From an uncultured Bacteroidales bacterium (GTDB taxonomy: Bacteria; Bacteroidota; Bacteroidia; Bacteroidales; UBA932): a DNA stretch of 45,149 bases. Below are positions 1 to 8,317 of the stretch, in pieces. Below the pieces are notes generated by a model. The model did not search any database. It was given only the letters and a program-made list of their open reading frames with translations, and was not told the origin of the DNA. Location of the stretch: contig ONIQ01000015.1 of NCBI GenBank assembly GCA_900317925.1, forward strand, positions 10,211 to 55,359, written 5' to 3'. A program made the position numbers and the translations under genes. Position 1 is the first letter of the stretch. Every line of letters starts with the position of its first letter.

Positions 1-1188
1 TTTTCCGCTTATCTCCCCTTGCTGGAAGGGAAGCGGGTGGCCTTGTTGAGCAACCAAAGCGGTATTGTGGGCGACCAGGTTGAAAACTGGTGCCTGCGAG
101 GCGGCCAGGAAGTCACTCCCGAAATGGTCAACATCCCCTTTGGCGCCCCCTCCGACACCACCCGTCCTGTCACGTACGGCCCCCATATTCTGGATGTCCT
201 CCTGGAAAAGGGCGTGAACGTAGCGGCCATTTTCTCGCCGGAGCACGGTTTCCGCAACATGGCCGATCCGGGCGAACACGTTCAATCCGGCATCGATGAA
301 ACAACCGGCGTGCCCATCTTGTCGCTCTATGACAAAGGGTCCTATATGCCCAGCGAGGAAAGCATGGGGAAATTTGATGTGCTGGTGGTGGATATCCAGG
401 ACGTAGGCCTGCGGTACTATACCTATTATGTTACCATGCAGCACCTGCTGGATGCCTGTGCAGTCTATGGCAAACAGGTCGTGATCCTGGACCGCCCGAA
501 TCCCAACGGGTTTTATGTGGACGGACCCATCCTGGACATGAAGTACAAATCCGGTATCGGCAGCCTGCCCATCGCCATGGTCCATGGTATGACACTGGGA
601 GAGCTGGCCCGGATGATGAACGGCGAAGGCTGGCTGAAAGACAGCCTCCGGTGCGACCTGACCGTCATTCCCTGCCGGAACTACACCCACCGGACCCGGT
701 GCACCCTGGTCCTGCCGCCGTCCCCGAACCTCAAGGACATGCGGTCCATCTACCTGTACGCCTCCACCTGTTTCTTCGAAGGCACCGAGGTGACGGCCGG
801 ACGCGGAACGGCCTGGCCCTTTGAGATTTACGGCCATCCTGCCATGGAGCCGCGCGGCTTCACCTTCACCCCGCGCAGCATCCCCGGCGCCACGCATCCG
901 CGCTACCAGGACCGCCTCTGCCAGGGGGTGGACTTGCGCGACATTCCCATCGAACAGATCTGGGAGGAGCAGGTGAACCTGAACTATCTGATCGATGCCT
1001 ACCGCCACTTCCCGGCCGACAGCACCTTCTTCATGCGCCGCAACCACTTTGAACTCCAGATCGGAGTTCCCTACGGGCGCGAAATGGTACTGTCCGGCGC
1101 CTCGGCTGAAGAAATCCGCGCCCGCTGGGCCGACGACGTCGTCCGGTTCAAGGAGCAGCGCCGTCCCTACCTCCTGTACGAAGAATAG
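1..1188 (+). CDS. namZ: NamZ-type exo-beta-N-acetylmuramidase (GH171, DUF1343), 5' partial
   Basis: The reading frame is open from base 1, so the start lies outside the window and the signal peptide cannot be seen. The N-terminal part has the family pattern LLEGKRVALLSNQSG followed by FSPEHGFR, where the Glu of the EHG motif is the catalytic residue described for NamZ. The stretches VLVVDIQDVGLRYYTY and ILDRPNPNG are also typical of DUF1343 proteins. NamZ enzymes release N-acetylmuramic acid from the non-reducing end of peptidoglycan fragments, which suggests muropeptide recycling or scavenging. The gene ends with TAG at 1186-1188, and the same frame stays open for another 20 codons to TGA at 1249. 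It converges on the GH28-like operon. Family assignment is firm; substrate is by homology. Confidence 0.9.
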   Translation, partial: FSAYLPLLEGKRVALLSNQSGIVGDQVENWCLRGGQEVTPEMVNIPFGAPSDTTRPVTYGPHILDVLLEKGVNVAAIFSPEHGFRNMADPGEHVQSGIDETTGVPILSLYDKGSYMPSEESMGKFDVLVVDIQDVGLRYYTYYVTMQHLLDACAVYGKQVVILDRPNPNGFYVDGPILDMKYKSGIGSLPIAMVHGMTLGELARMMNGEGWLKDSLRCDLTVIPCRNYTHRTRCTLVLPPSPNLKDMRSIYLYASTCFFEGTEVTAGRGTAWPFEIYGHPAMEPRGFTFTPRSIPGATHPRYQDRLCQGVDLRDIPIEQIWEEQVNLNYLIDAYRHFPADSTFFMRRNHFELQIGVPYGREMVLSGASAEEIRARWADDVVRFKEQRRPYLLYEE

Positions 1189-1240
1189 GGGAAAGACATC
1201 GCCCTGGTAAAAGAACTGGCCGGGCGAATGGGTTGGGAGG

Positions 1241-2698
1241 TTATTTCTTGATATTCTTGCAGTTCTTGGCCACAAAGAATTTGGCCTTGCGATTGGAAAC
1301 GGTGGCGGTGACCTTCTGGAAGGAGGCGCCGTCCACGTCGTCCAGGACGATGGCGGGACGATAGTCGCTTTCGGCCGCGGTGATCTTCACGTTCCGGAAG
1401 GTAATGCTATCCGCGTGACGGACATAGAAACCCCAAGCAGGCAGCTCGCAGAACTGGGAGAACTCGGGATAGGCCTTCGGCATCTCGGGGACCTTGTCCA
1501 GTTCGTCGGTACCCACCTTCGCAAAGTCCGGACGGCCCGCACCCGGGAACTTGATCTCGATATTCTCCAGCAGGACGTTGCACACCGGCTGGTCCGCCAG
1601 CCCCACGATACCGCACGGCAGCACGTTGCGCGGCTGGTCCTCCAGGGTAGGTCCCTCATATTCAACGCCATAGTCCGGCTTGTCCATCGGCACTTCGGCA
1701 TAGAGGTTCCGGATGGTAATGCCGTTCATGGTGCTGGGCTTGTCACCGCGGCGCTGGCCCACATTCAAGTAAATGGGATTCGCGGTATTGTACGATTTCA
1801 GGCCGTCCACGACGATGTTTTCTGCAAAACCGCCGTCCACGCTCTGGATGGTGATGGCGCTGCGGAAGGTATCATAGACCACGTTGTCCAGCACCTGGAT
1901 GTTGCGGAAACCGCCCACGCCGAAGGTGCCGAACTTGATGCCGCTGGCACTGGACGTGATGGTGTTGTTGCGCACGATCACATCGTCGTTGCAGACATCC
2001 TTGTGATGGGATTTCAGGCAGATGCCGTCATCGGACGCATCCACGAAACAGTTCTGGATCACCGCATGGGTGCAGTCCACGATGTCCAGGCCGTCGTTGT
2101 TCCAGAAAGCGCGGCTGTTCACCGTCACGCCGTCGATCAGCAGGCTGTCCACCCGGTCAGTGGTGCAGGTCCAGCAGGCCGAACTGCGCATGTTGATGCC
2201 TTTCAGGGTCACGTTCCGGCTCTTGCAGAGATAAAAGAGGTGGGGACGATGGGCGGGGCGGCCCAGTTTGAGCGGATCCTTGATGACGCCCACGGCCACC
2301 TGCGCCAGGAAATTGTTGGCGAGTTCACGGCCCTGGCCGTCCACGACCCCCAGTCCCACGACGCCGATGTTTTTGGCGCCGTTGGAGATGATCAGCCCGA
2401 AGGCATCGCCTTCCTGGCGGTAGTCGTACGGATTGGTCGAGCCCACGAGAACGGCACCCTCGCCCAACTCGATGGTCACATTATTTTTCAGTTCAATGGT
2501 ACCGGTCAGGTAGCGGCCCACCTTGAAAATCAATTTGCCGCCACCCTCCTCGCTGATGAAATCGATGGCCTTCTGGATGGAGGTGGTATTCAGCGTGGTG
2601 CCGTTCGACTTGATGCCGAACATGGACGCATAATAATCTTTGGCCGAGGCGGAAACGGCAACGGCCAGACACATGATGGTGAAATATAACTTTCTCAT
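1241..2698 (-). CDS. Secreted GH28-like right-handed beta-helix protein (paralogue A)
   Basis: This 485-residue protein starts with a signal peptide ending near SASA-KDYY. The body is a polygalacturonase-like beta-helix. Two GH28 acid clusters are recognisable, NNDGLD (D202, D205) and SDDG (D223, D224), but the usual GHG motif is replaced by SASGIKFG. It is a close paralogue of the gene at 3258-4739, with the same block order and shared phrases such as DPLKL.RP, WNNDG.DIVDC and the C-terminal WGFY.RHA and YRPAIV. The start lies 7 bp after the stop of the truncated paralogue, so the three genes probably form one operon. The likely role is hydrolysis of a pectin-type or other uronate-containing polysaccharide in the periplasm or at the cell surface, but the substrate cannot be read from the sequence. 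Confidence 0.85.
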   Translation of the reverse strand: MRKLYFTIMCLAVAVSASAKDYYASMFGIKSNGTTLNTTSIQKAIDFISEEGGGKLIFKVGRYLTGTIELKNNVTIELGEGAVLVGSTNPYDYRQEGDAFGLIISNGAKNIGVVGLGVVDGQGRELANNFLAQVAVGVIKDPLKLGRPAHRPHLFYLCKSRNVTLKGINMRSSACWTCTTDRVDSLLIDGVTVNSRAFWNNDGLDIVDCTHAVIQNCFVDASDDGICLKSHHKDVCNDDVIVRNNTITSSASGIKFGTFGVGGFRNIQVLDNVVYDTFRSAITIQSVDGGFAENIVVDGLKSYNTANPIYLNVGQRRGDKPSTMNGITIRNLYAEVPMDKPDYGVEYEGPTLEDQPRNVLPCGIVGLADQPVCNVLLENIEIKFPGAGRPDFAKVGTDELDKVPEMPKAYPEFSQFCELPAWGFYVRHADSITFRNVKITAAESDYRPAIVLDDVDGASFQKVTATVSNRKAKFFVAKNCKNIKK

Positions 2699-2705
2699 AG
2701 CCAGC

Positions 2706-3242
2706 TTATTCGGGGAGTGAACAATAGCGGGTAGATTGGGCCGTATCGGTCAGGAACTTGATGGAAGGATCGATAACAGATGTGGAATTCTCCAGCAGGA
2801 CCGGCTCCGGAAGGGCCGTATCCGCGGGCAGGTATCCTTTGGCAACCTGGTCCTTGATGTTTGCTTCCAAAGCCTTGTGGCGGCACTCGATGACACCCTT
2901 TCCCTTGATGGCGATGTTTTGCGCATCCTTCGACCAGATGAGGGCCGGGGCGCCATTGTAGTCATAATAATTGGTGGAAGCCACCAACACCGCGCCTTCG
3001 CCCAGGTAGAGGGTTACATTGTCTTTGAGCTGGATGGCACCGGTAATGTAGCGGCCCACATAGATGCTGAGGGTACCGCCGCCATGGGCGCTGATAAAAT
3101 CGATGGCCCGCTGGAGAGAAGCGGTATTATCGGTTATTCCGTCGCTTTTGGCCCCCCAGACGGTTGCCAGGTAATTGTTTTCCTGGGCCAGGCAGCCCAG
3201 GGAAACGAGCCATGCGGTTATCGCGATAAGGATTCTTTTCAT
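2706..3242 (-). CDS. Short GH28-like protein containing only the N-terminal beta-helix coils
   Basis: This 178-residue protein has a signal peptide (cleavage near GCLAQ-ENN) and aligns by eye with only the first third of its two neighbours: WGAKSDGITDNTASLQRAIDF, then an NGGG-like AHGGG turn, YITGAIQLKDNVTLYLGEGAVL and a GKGVIE strand. It stops before the acid clusters that carry catalysis in GH28, and the last 50 residues do not resemble the paralogues. It sits between two full-length copies with gaps of 15 bp and 7 bp. Either it is a decayed duplicate that acquired a new stop, or it is a maintained non-catalytic accessory protein. The clean reading frame and tight packing argue against random decay, but not decisively. 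Confidence 0.7.
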   Translation of the reverse strand: MKRILIAITAWLVSLGCLAQENNYLATVWGAKSDGITDNTASLQRAIDFISAHGGGTLSIYVGRYITGAIQLKDNVTLYLGEGAVLVASTNYYDYNGAPALIWSKDAQNIAIKGKGVIECRHKALEANIKDQVAKGYLPADTALPEPVLLENSTSVIDPSIKFLTDTAQSTRYCSLPE

Positions 3243-3257
3243 AAGGCAGATTCGGTT

Positions 3258-4739
3258 TTATTCGGCATAAGAAGACTTGTACATAACCACCTGCTCCTTC
3301 GTGGCAGGGGCGGCCGCCTCATCATAGACAACCTCTTCCAATTTCAGGCCCTGGACATCGTCGCACACGATGGCGGGACGATAGTCGGCCTTCTGCGCCC
3401 GGAAAACGACGTTGCGCAAGGTGATGCCGGTGGCGTGACGCATGTAGAAGCCCCAGGCGGGCAGTTCTTTCCACTGCGAGAATTCGGGATAATAGGAAAT
3501 CATTTCATCGATGCCGTCCAGGTCTTCCGGGGTGGTGCCGCGGTAGGCATAACGCGGGTTGCCGCCGCCGGGGAAGACGATCTCGATGTTCTCCATGAGC
3601 ACATTCTCGATCTTATGGTTCGGGATACCGGCGATGATACACGGGGAAATGTTGCGGGGCAGATCCTCGATGGGACCCTCGTAGTTGTATCCGGCGTCCG
3701 GCTTGTCCAGCGGGACCTCGGCATAGACATTCCGGATGACGATGTTGCGCATATACGGGGGTTTGGGCCTGTTCCACCGCTCACCGGTCCGCAGGAAGAT
3801 GACGTTGCCGGTATGGAGGCTGCGGATGCCGTCCACGGTGATGTTCTCGATCTCGGCACCGTCCACGGCCGCAAACGTAATGGCCGAGCGGTAGGTATCG
3901 AAAATGGTCATGTTGCGGATGGTGAAATTCTTGAAACCACCCTTCGAGACCGTTCCGAACTTGATGCCGTTCGCGCTGGATCGACCCACGCAGTTCTCCA
4001 GGAGGACGTTCTTGCACATGTGGTTGGCGGAATGGGACTTGAAGCAGAAGATATCGTCGGCCGCATCGATGTAGCAGTTCCGGATGATCACGTCCTCGCA
4101 GTCCACGATGTCGATGCCGTCGTTGTTCCAGTACGATTTGCTATCGACCCTAATCCCCTCTACATAAACGTTGTGGCACTGGTCATAGGTCTGGTTCCAG
4201 CTGCCCGGATCCTTCAGGAAGACATCCTTGATGGTCACGCCGTCGCACTCCCGGAAGTAGATGTTCTGGGGACGGTTCACCTCGTTGGGACGGTCCAGTT
4301 TGAGGGGATCCTCAAAGAGGCCGCGGTGGATGTATTCCACCATATGGTTGGCCACGGTGAAGCCCCGTCCGTCGATGGTGCCGCCGCCCGTGATGCCGAT
4401 ATTTTTCTGCTTGAGGGCGAAGATCATGCTGGTCCAACCCACGTACGGGTCCTTGACATAGTCCCAGGGATTGAGCGAACCCAGCAAAGTGGCGCCCGAT
4501 TCGAGGTGCAGCGTAACATTGTCTTTGACATAGACGGTGCCCGTCACCCAATTGCCAGGGGTGAATACGACCCGGCCGCCACCGTTTGCGCTCGCAAAAT
4601 CAATGGCTGCCTGAATGCTCTTGGAATTGAGTGTAACCCCGTCCGCCCGGGCACCGAAATCCGCCACGAAATAGTCTTTCGCAGCCAGTCCGTATGCCGA
4701 CACGGATAGCGTCATCAGGAAAAAGAGGAATTTTTTCAT
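3258..4739 (-). CDS. Secreted GH28-like right-handed beta-helix protein (paralogue B)
   Basis: This 493-residue protein has a signal peptide ending near YGLAA-KDYF. The GH28-like acid clusters are NNDGID (D207, D210) and ADDI (D228, D229). As in paralogue A, the GHG motif is replaced, here by SANGIKFG. It is the first gene of the three-gene minus-strand operon. The promoter is less clear than others in the window: a weak TAAGTTTC box lies at 4781-4788. The TGTGGTG inverted repeat at 4816-4834 lies upstream but at a different distance (27 bp) from that box, so shared control is possible but not supported. The predicted role is uronate-polysaccharide cleavage, inferred from fold and motifs. Confidence 0.85.
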   Translation of the reverse strand: MKKFLFFLMTLSVSAYGLAAKDYFVADFGARADGVTLNSKSIQAAIDFASANGGGRVVFTPGNWVTGTVYVKDNVTLHLESGATLLGSLNPWDYVKDPYVGWTSMIFALKQKNIGITGGGTIDGRGFTVANHMVEYIHRGLFEDPLKLDRPNEVNRPQNIYFRECDGVTIKDVFLKDPGSWNQTYDQCHNVYVEGIRVDSKSYWNNDGIDIVDCEDVIIRNCYIDAADDIFCFKSHSANHMCKNVLLENCVGRSSANGIKFGTVSKGGFKNFTIRNMTIFDTYRSAITFAAVDGAEIENITVDGIRSLHTGNVIFLRTGERWNRPKPPYMRNIVIRNVYAEVPLDKPDAGYNYEGPIEDLPRNISPCIIAGIPNHKIENVLMENIEIVFPGGGNPRYAYRGTTPEDLDGIDEMISYYPEFSQWKELPAWGFYMRHATGITLRNVVFRAQKADYRPAIVCDDVQGLKLEEVVYDEAAAPATKEQVVMYKSSYAE

Positions 4740-4815
4740 ACTAACGATCTTACTTACTCTGCAATATCGGAAGATTAATTGAAACTTACAAGTTTTTCGG
4801 AAAATAATGGACCGA

Positions 4816-4862
4816 TGTGGTGGATATCACCACAAGAGGATTATTTCAAAGGGTTAGCTTTG
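4816..4862 (+). promoter_or_regulatory. Operator copy 1 and -7 box of the exported-protein operon
   Basis: An inverted repeat TGTGGTG-GATAT-CACCACA occupies 4816-4834. A Bacteroidetes -7 box, TAGCTTTG, occupies 4855-4862. The gap is exactly 20 bp, as at the two other copies in this window. No TTTG -33 element is seen at the usual place, which is where the operator sits. That layout is expected of an activator-dependent promoter with the operator centred near -41. The likely binder is the LuxR-type regulator encoded at 13601-14254 (inference). Confidence 0.75.
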
Positions 4863-4888
4863 CAATAAATGAATAATGAACGTTGCTT

Positions 4889-5536
4889 ATGGACAGATTC
4901 CGAATGATGAAATTATTCGTTGTGGCAATAGCCTGTGTCCTTGCCACCAGTGCTGCGGCAAGGGGGCGGGTGGGAGCCGGCTATCTCTTAGGAGGAACCA
5001 CACGCACTGATGAGACAGGCAAACAGCGATATCTCGCGCAAGGTCCTGTCGTTTATGCCCGCTGGAGCATTGACTTTTCCTATTATCTGGACCTGGACTT
5101 CGGGGCGGAATGGCGTTATCAGTTCATGAATTTTCCCGGTGGCGGCATCCATCCGCTTTCCGGGCTTCCGACCGGGGAGCGGTTCAACGAAGAGTATATC
5201 ACCGTGCCGCTCAACCTCAACTTCATTATCTCTACAGAAGACCTGGGTGCACTTGGATTTCTGGATTATGTCGGCACATACGCCGGTCCAAGACTGGACT
5301 GGTGTATTCTTTCTTACAACGGGAGCGACCGCTCTTCTTCTTTCACAAAGCAGGAAGGCCTTGCTTACAGGCCCCTCAACGTACTCGCCGGCATCGGCTT
5401 CTATTTCATTAAAGGGAAGTGGAGTTTTACCTTTACTGCCGATCATGGCTTCCTTGACCGCTGCACAAAAGACGACGTAAAACTGACGAACGACTGGTTC
5501 GCCTCTTTCAGGATTGGATTTGAATTCGGAAAATGA
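4889..5536 (+). CDS. Small outer-membrane beta-barrel-like protein, first gene of a six-gene operon
   Basis: This protein of about 215 residues begins with a signal peptide (LFVVAIACVLATSAAA). It then alternates aromatic and polar residues in a way typical of small outer-membrane barrels, for example GYLLGG, YARWSIDFSYYLDLDFGAEWRYQF and a C-terminal strand ending FRIGFEFGK. The longest frame opens with TTG at 4883. I prefer ATG 4889; ATG 4904 or 4907 would leave an equally good signal peptide. The stop overlaps the next start in ATGA. It is the first gene under the operator and -7 box at 4816-4862. Function is unknown beyond a probable outer-membrane location. Confidence 0.7.
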   Translation: MDRFRMMKLFVVAIACVLATSAAARGRVGAGYLLGGTTRTDETGKQRYLAQGPVVYARWSIDFSYYLDLDFGAEWRYQFMNFPGGGIHPLSGLPTGERFNEEYITVPLNLNFIISTEDLGALGFLDYVGTYAGPRLDWCILSYNGSDRSSSFTKQEGLAYRPLNVLAGIGFYFIKGKWSFTFTADHGFLDRCTKDDVKLTNDWFASFRIGFEFGK

Positions 5537-6357
5537 AACGATTGACTATAATTCTTTGCCTGCTTTGGCCTTTCGCGGCAGCGGCGCAAGTGAACTTGAG
5601 CCTGTTCGATACGGGTTTTCATGCGAGTACGGCTATCGGCCAACTGGAGGAAATGAGCGGGCAGCGTGTCAGCACATCTTCCTATAACTCCTATTACAAC
5701 TCCGGCACTACCCATCACTACTCCGGCACTACCGGGGCCGATGCGATAAAGGATGCCAAGAGCAAATTCAAAAAGCCGTCGGCCCGCCCGCAGAAATATC
5801 GCCCTCCGCGTCCCTCCAAGGCCCAAAAGGAGTATGCGCGTAAATTGAAAAAGTGGAATGACCGCTCGAAGAAAAAGAGAGAGCAGGCGGTAAGCGTCCA
5901 ACGCTACGCCCGCACCAGTAATTTCAAGTTGAAAAATGTCCGGCCCCTTCCGGAGAAATCTTCAGGGACGCCGATTCCCAGAATGATTATCATCAACAAT
6001 ATCCCGAAGCATATCACGCTGGACTACCCCGTTCACAGGGACACGGTCTGGAACAAACGGTCCGACGGAACCTTGGAAGGAACGGTCTGTGAGAGCAAGT
6101 ACTTCGCCTTTGGCGCCATTCCCGGGGAAGAAGGCTGGTTCAACGAATTCCGTTTCACCAATCCTTCCGACAAGGAAATCATCGTCAAGGTGGAATATGA
6201 GTTGAAATACGGCAGGGACGGAAAAACGCTCCGCGAGCAGAAAGTTATCCATATGCCGCCCGGAAGAATCAATGAGCCAAGTATTTACAACAACAGCCTT
6301 GGCGTCTATACCCAAAATAGCTGGCGTTACCGTATCTTAAACGTTACCAGGCTATGA
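5533..6357 (+). CDS. Exported protein of unknown function with a basic low-complexity middle
   Basis: I do not recognise the family. The 274-residue product has a signal peptide (LCLLWPFAAAAQ). A Ser/Tyr/Thr-rich stretch follows near residues 45-75, with a YNSYYNSGTTHHYSGTT-like run. Then comes a strongly Lys/Arg/Pro-rich segment (about residues 75-120) rich in KKKR-like runs. The C-terminal half looks globular and beta-rich. Start and stop both overlap neighbours by ATGA, so its translation is probably coupled to the barrel gene before it and the gene after it. The basic segment could bind an acidic polymer or partner, but that is a guess. Confidence 0.75.
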   Translation: MKRLTIILCLLWPFAAAAQVNLSLFDTGFHASTAIGQLEEMSGQRVSTSSYNSYYNSGTTHHYSGTTGADAIKDAKSKFKKPSARPQKYRPPRPSKAQKEYARKLKKWNDRSKKKREQAVSVQRYARTSNFKLKNVRPLPEKSSGTPIPRMIIINNIPKHITLDYPVHRDTVWNKRSDGTLEGTVCESKYFAFGAIPGEEGWFNEFRFTNPSDKEIIVKVEYELKYGRDGKTLREQKVIHMPPGRINEPSIYNNSLGVYTQNSWRYRILNVTRL

Positions 6358-7379
6358 AAAAGGTCTTGTTTATCATCCTGGTAGCGCTTTGCGCCCGGTT
6401 TGCCTGCCGGGCAGACACGTGGTCCGATATGCTCCGGGCCTATAAACTGGACCTGAGCACGCTGGTACGCGGAAACGGATACCAGTTCTTCCGCTCGGAA
6501 GCCGGAGGAATCGGGATTGCATACTCCGAAATTGACAGCTCCGGCGTGTGCCATTTCTCCCTTGCCATGGTCCCCGTGGAGACCCGTCTGATGCGCTGGC
6601 TGCCCCAAGCAGGAGCAAATTTCGTAGAAGTACAGGAGAATGGCTATACTTCCGGCGTCCTGGCCCTCCAGGAGGTGAAGGGTCCCGATACGGACCCCAG
6701 ACTGGGTAGCTTCAGTTATGTCATCGAGCCTAAAATATTGGTGGGTCCGGACGGCAGAATCCTGAACCTGGGGTACTGGGACGACAAACTCGTCTTCCTG
6801 GTGGAAAGGGACTCCGGGGTTTTCTGGGTAGGGGAGGACGGACAGAAAACAGAGGTTCCGGTCGCCAATCCTCCGGAGAACGTTTCCGCACCAACCCTTC
6901 GCATCGAGGATACGCGCGCCGTTGATATCGGCCTTAGCGTGTTCTGGGCCGACCGGAATGTCGGGGCCGATGCTCCCGAGGCGTATGGTGATTACGTCTC
7001 TTATGGGACCGAGGTCCCTTGGGACGGAGCCTGGAGGACGCCGACACACAGGGAGTTGAAAGACCTGGTCGAGAAATGCTCCTGGGAACTTACCGCTTAC
7101 AACGGCGTGAATGGATACAAAGTGACAGGTCCCAACGGGAATTCCATTTTCCTCCCGCTGGGAGGTGCGCGCTGGGATGACGGAACGATCGACCGTCCGG
7201 GGACAATAGGTGCCATTTTGTCCTCGGAACGCCCGCCCGGACAATACTATATCGATGTCGGGGACTTTTTTCACCTCCAGATGACTTGTAGTACTTCTCA
7301 GGAGTATCGTCATTATATCAGATATGTGGTGATTGCCGACGAAAAAATGAATCTCCGGCCCGTTTTACCAAAACCATAA
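6354..7379 (+). CDS. Exported protein with a C-terminal FISUMP-like (VDIGLSVFWADRNVG) domain
   Basis: The 341-residue product has a signal peptide (VLFIILVALCARFACRA). An N-terminal beta-rich region of about 180 residues follows. The C-terminal half carries the phrase order AVDIGLSVFWADRNVGA, YGDYVSYG, WRTPTHRELKDLVEKC and VTGPNGNSIFLPLGG. This is the pattern of the Fibrobacter succinogenes major paralogous domain, which is common in exported Bacteroidales proteins and has no assigned activity. It overlaps the upstream gene by 4 bp and lies 7 bp before the next, which carries a shorter version of the same domain. Confidence 0.75.
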   Translation: MKKVLFIILVALCARFACRADTWSDMLRAYKLDLSTLVRGNGYQFFRSEAGGIGIAYSEIDSSGVCHFSLAMVPVETRLMRWLPQAGANFVEVQENGYTSGVLALQEVKGPDTDPRLGSFSYVIEPKILVGPDGRILNLGYWDDKLVFLVERDSGVFWVGEDGQKTEVPVANPPENVSAPTLRIEDTRAVDIGLSVFWADRNVGADAPEAYGDYVSYGTEVPWDGAWRTPTHRELKDLVEKCSWELTAYNGVNGYKVTGPNGNSIFLPLGGARWDDGTIDRPGTIGAILSSERPPGQYYIDVGDFFHLQMTCSTSQEYRHYIRYVVIADEKMNLRPVLPKP

Positions 7380-7386
7380 AACTATC

Positions 7387-7845
7387 ATGAAAAAGTTGTC
7401 TATAATTCTATCAATGCTGCTTCTGGGCACTGTCTCCGCTTGCGCCCAGGAGGTACCCAAGGCAGTGGACCTGGGACTCAGCGTACAGTGGGCCGATAAA
7501 GACATCGCGCCCGAAACCGACATTCCTCAGGGCTGGAGAATGCCTACCCTTGCCGAAATCAAAGAGCTCCGCGAAGGCTGTACGCAGTCTTTCACGGAAA
7601 AAGACGGGGAGGAGTGGATTGTGTTCACCGCGAAAAACGGCAACAACGTATCCTTCCTCTATCCTATTGGCAGCCGGTCGGCCCGGGCGTTCGGCATTGC
7701 GGGCTCTGACGGATGCTACCTAAATGAAATCATATTGAATCCGCTCCTGAAAGATCCGGGACGGAATGGGTATTACACTTGGGAGGAACTGGGCGAGAGC
7801 CATTCAGGACAAAGAAAATATCCCGTTCGTTTAGTAAAAGAATAA
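7387..7845 (+). CDS. Short exported FISUMP-like domain protein
   Basis: The 152-residue product has a signal peptide ending near VSACAQ. It then goes directly into KAVDLGLSVQWADKDIA and GWRMPTLAEIKEL, the hallmark phrases of the domain in the previous gene, but the domain is reduced and lacks the GDY segment. The Cys in the signal region (VSACAQ) could be a lipobox, though the following residues fit signal peptidase I as well. Probably a duplicate of the domain in the upstream gene. Function unknown. Confidence 0.7.
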   Translation: MKKLSIILSMLLLGTVSACAQEVPKAVDLGLSVQWADKDIAPETDIPQGWRMPTLAEIKELREGCTQSFTEKDGEEWIVFTAKNGNNVSFLYPIGSRSARAFGIAGSDGCYLNEIILNPLLKDPGRNGYYTWEELGESHSGQRKYPVRLVKE

Positions 7846-7849
7846 AACC

Positions 7850-8317
7850 ATGAAACGACTTTTGTTTATTTGTATCGCCATCGTGCTTCTTGCCGCTTGC
7901 AAGGAGAAACGCTGTTTTACAGATGTAACGGGCGAAATCCATCTTGTCCGGATTGGCTTTGAGGATAAGAGTTTCAGGGATTTTACGGTAGTGTCGGATG
8001 TCCTGTATGCGGGAAGTGACACATCGTCCCGATATAAGATGATCTTCTACCTGCCGGACGGCTGGGACAACAGCTATCCCATTTTCCTGGACCGCTATGT
8101 CCCTACAGACGGGCCGGCATGGACGGCCTATCAGGGCATGCCGGTTGCCGAGGCGGCGCTGAACCAAGGTGATATGATTGTGGTGCTGCTTGCCTACAAT
8201 GAAGGGACCGCCATTCCGGACATCCTTCTGGCCGAGCATTTCCTCAAGCTGCACGATGACGACCTTCCCGGAGACAGCAAAAACATCCTCACGGCAGCCT
8301 ATTTCGATTTTGAATGA
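7850..8317 (+). CDS. Small lipoprotein of unknown function
   Basis: The 155-residue product has a clear lipoprotein signal, with the lipobox LLAAC at residues 16-20 followed by KEKRC. The mature part is predicted soluble, with no motif I recognise. The start lies 4 bp after the previous stop and the end overlaps the next start in ATGA, so it belongs to the same transcript. Confidence 0.7.
   Translation: MKRLLFICIAIVLLAACKEKRCFTDVTGEIHLVRIGFEDKSFRDFTVVSDVLYAGSDTSSRYKMIFYLPDGWDNSYPIFLDRYVPTDGPAWTAYQGMPVAEAALNQGDMIVVLLAYNEGTAIPDILLAEHFLKLHDDDLPGDSKNILTAAYFDFE

Noticed and set aside
1415-2689. Long plus-strand open frame (424 codons) opposite the GH28-like gene
   Set aside because: It is the antisense shadow of a gene with clear signal peptide and GH28 motifs. 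Its translation is His/Val/Asp-rich low-quality protein with no domain.
2736-4709. Plus-strand open frame of 657 codons
   Set aside because: Shadow of the two minus-strand GH28-like genes; no independent promoter or recognisable motif.
4781-4834. Control of the GH28-like operon by operator copy 1
   Set aside because: The nearest -7-like box (TAAGTTTC) is imperfect and 27 bp away rather than the fixed 20 bp seen for the three plus/minus targets, so I did not include this operon in the regulon.
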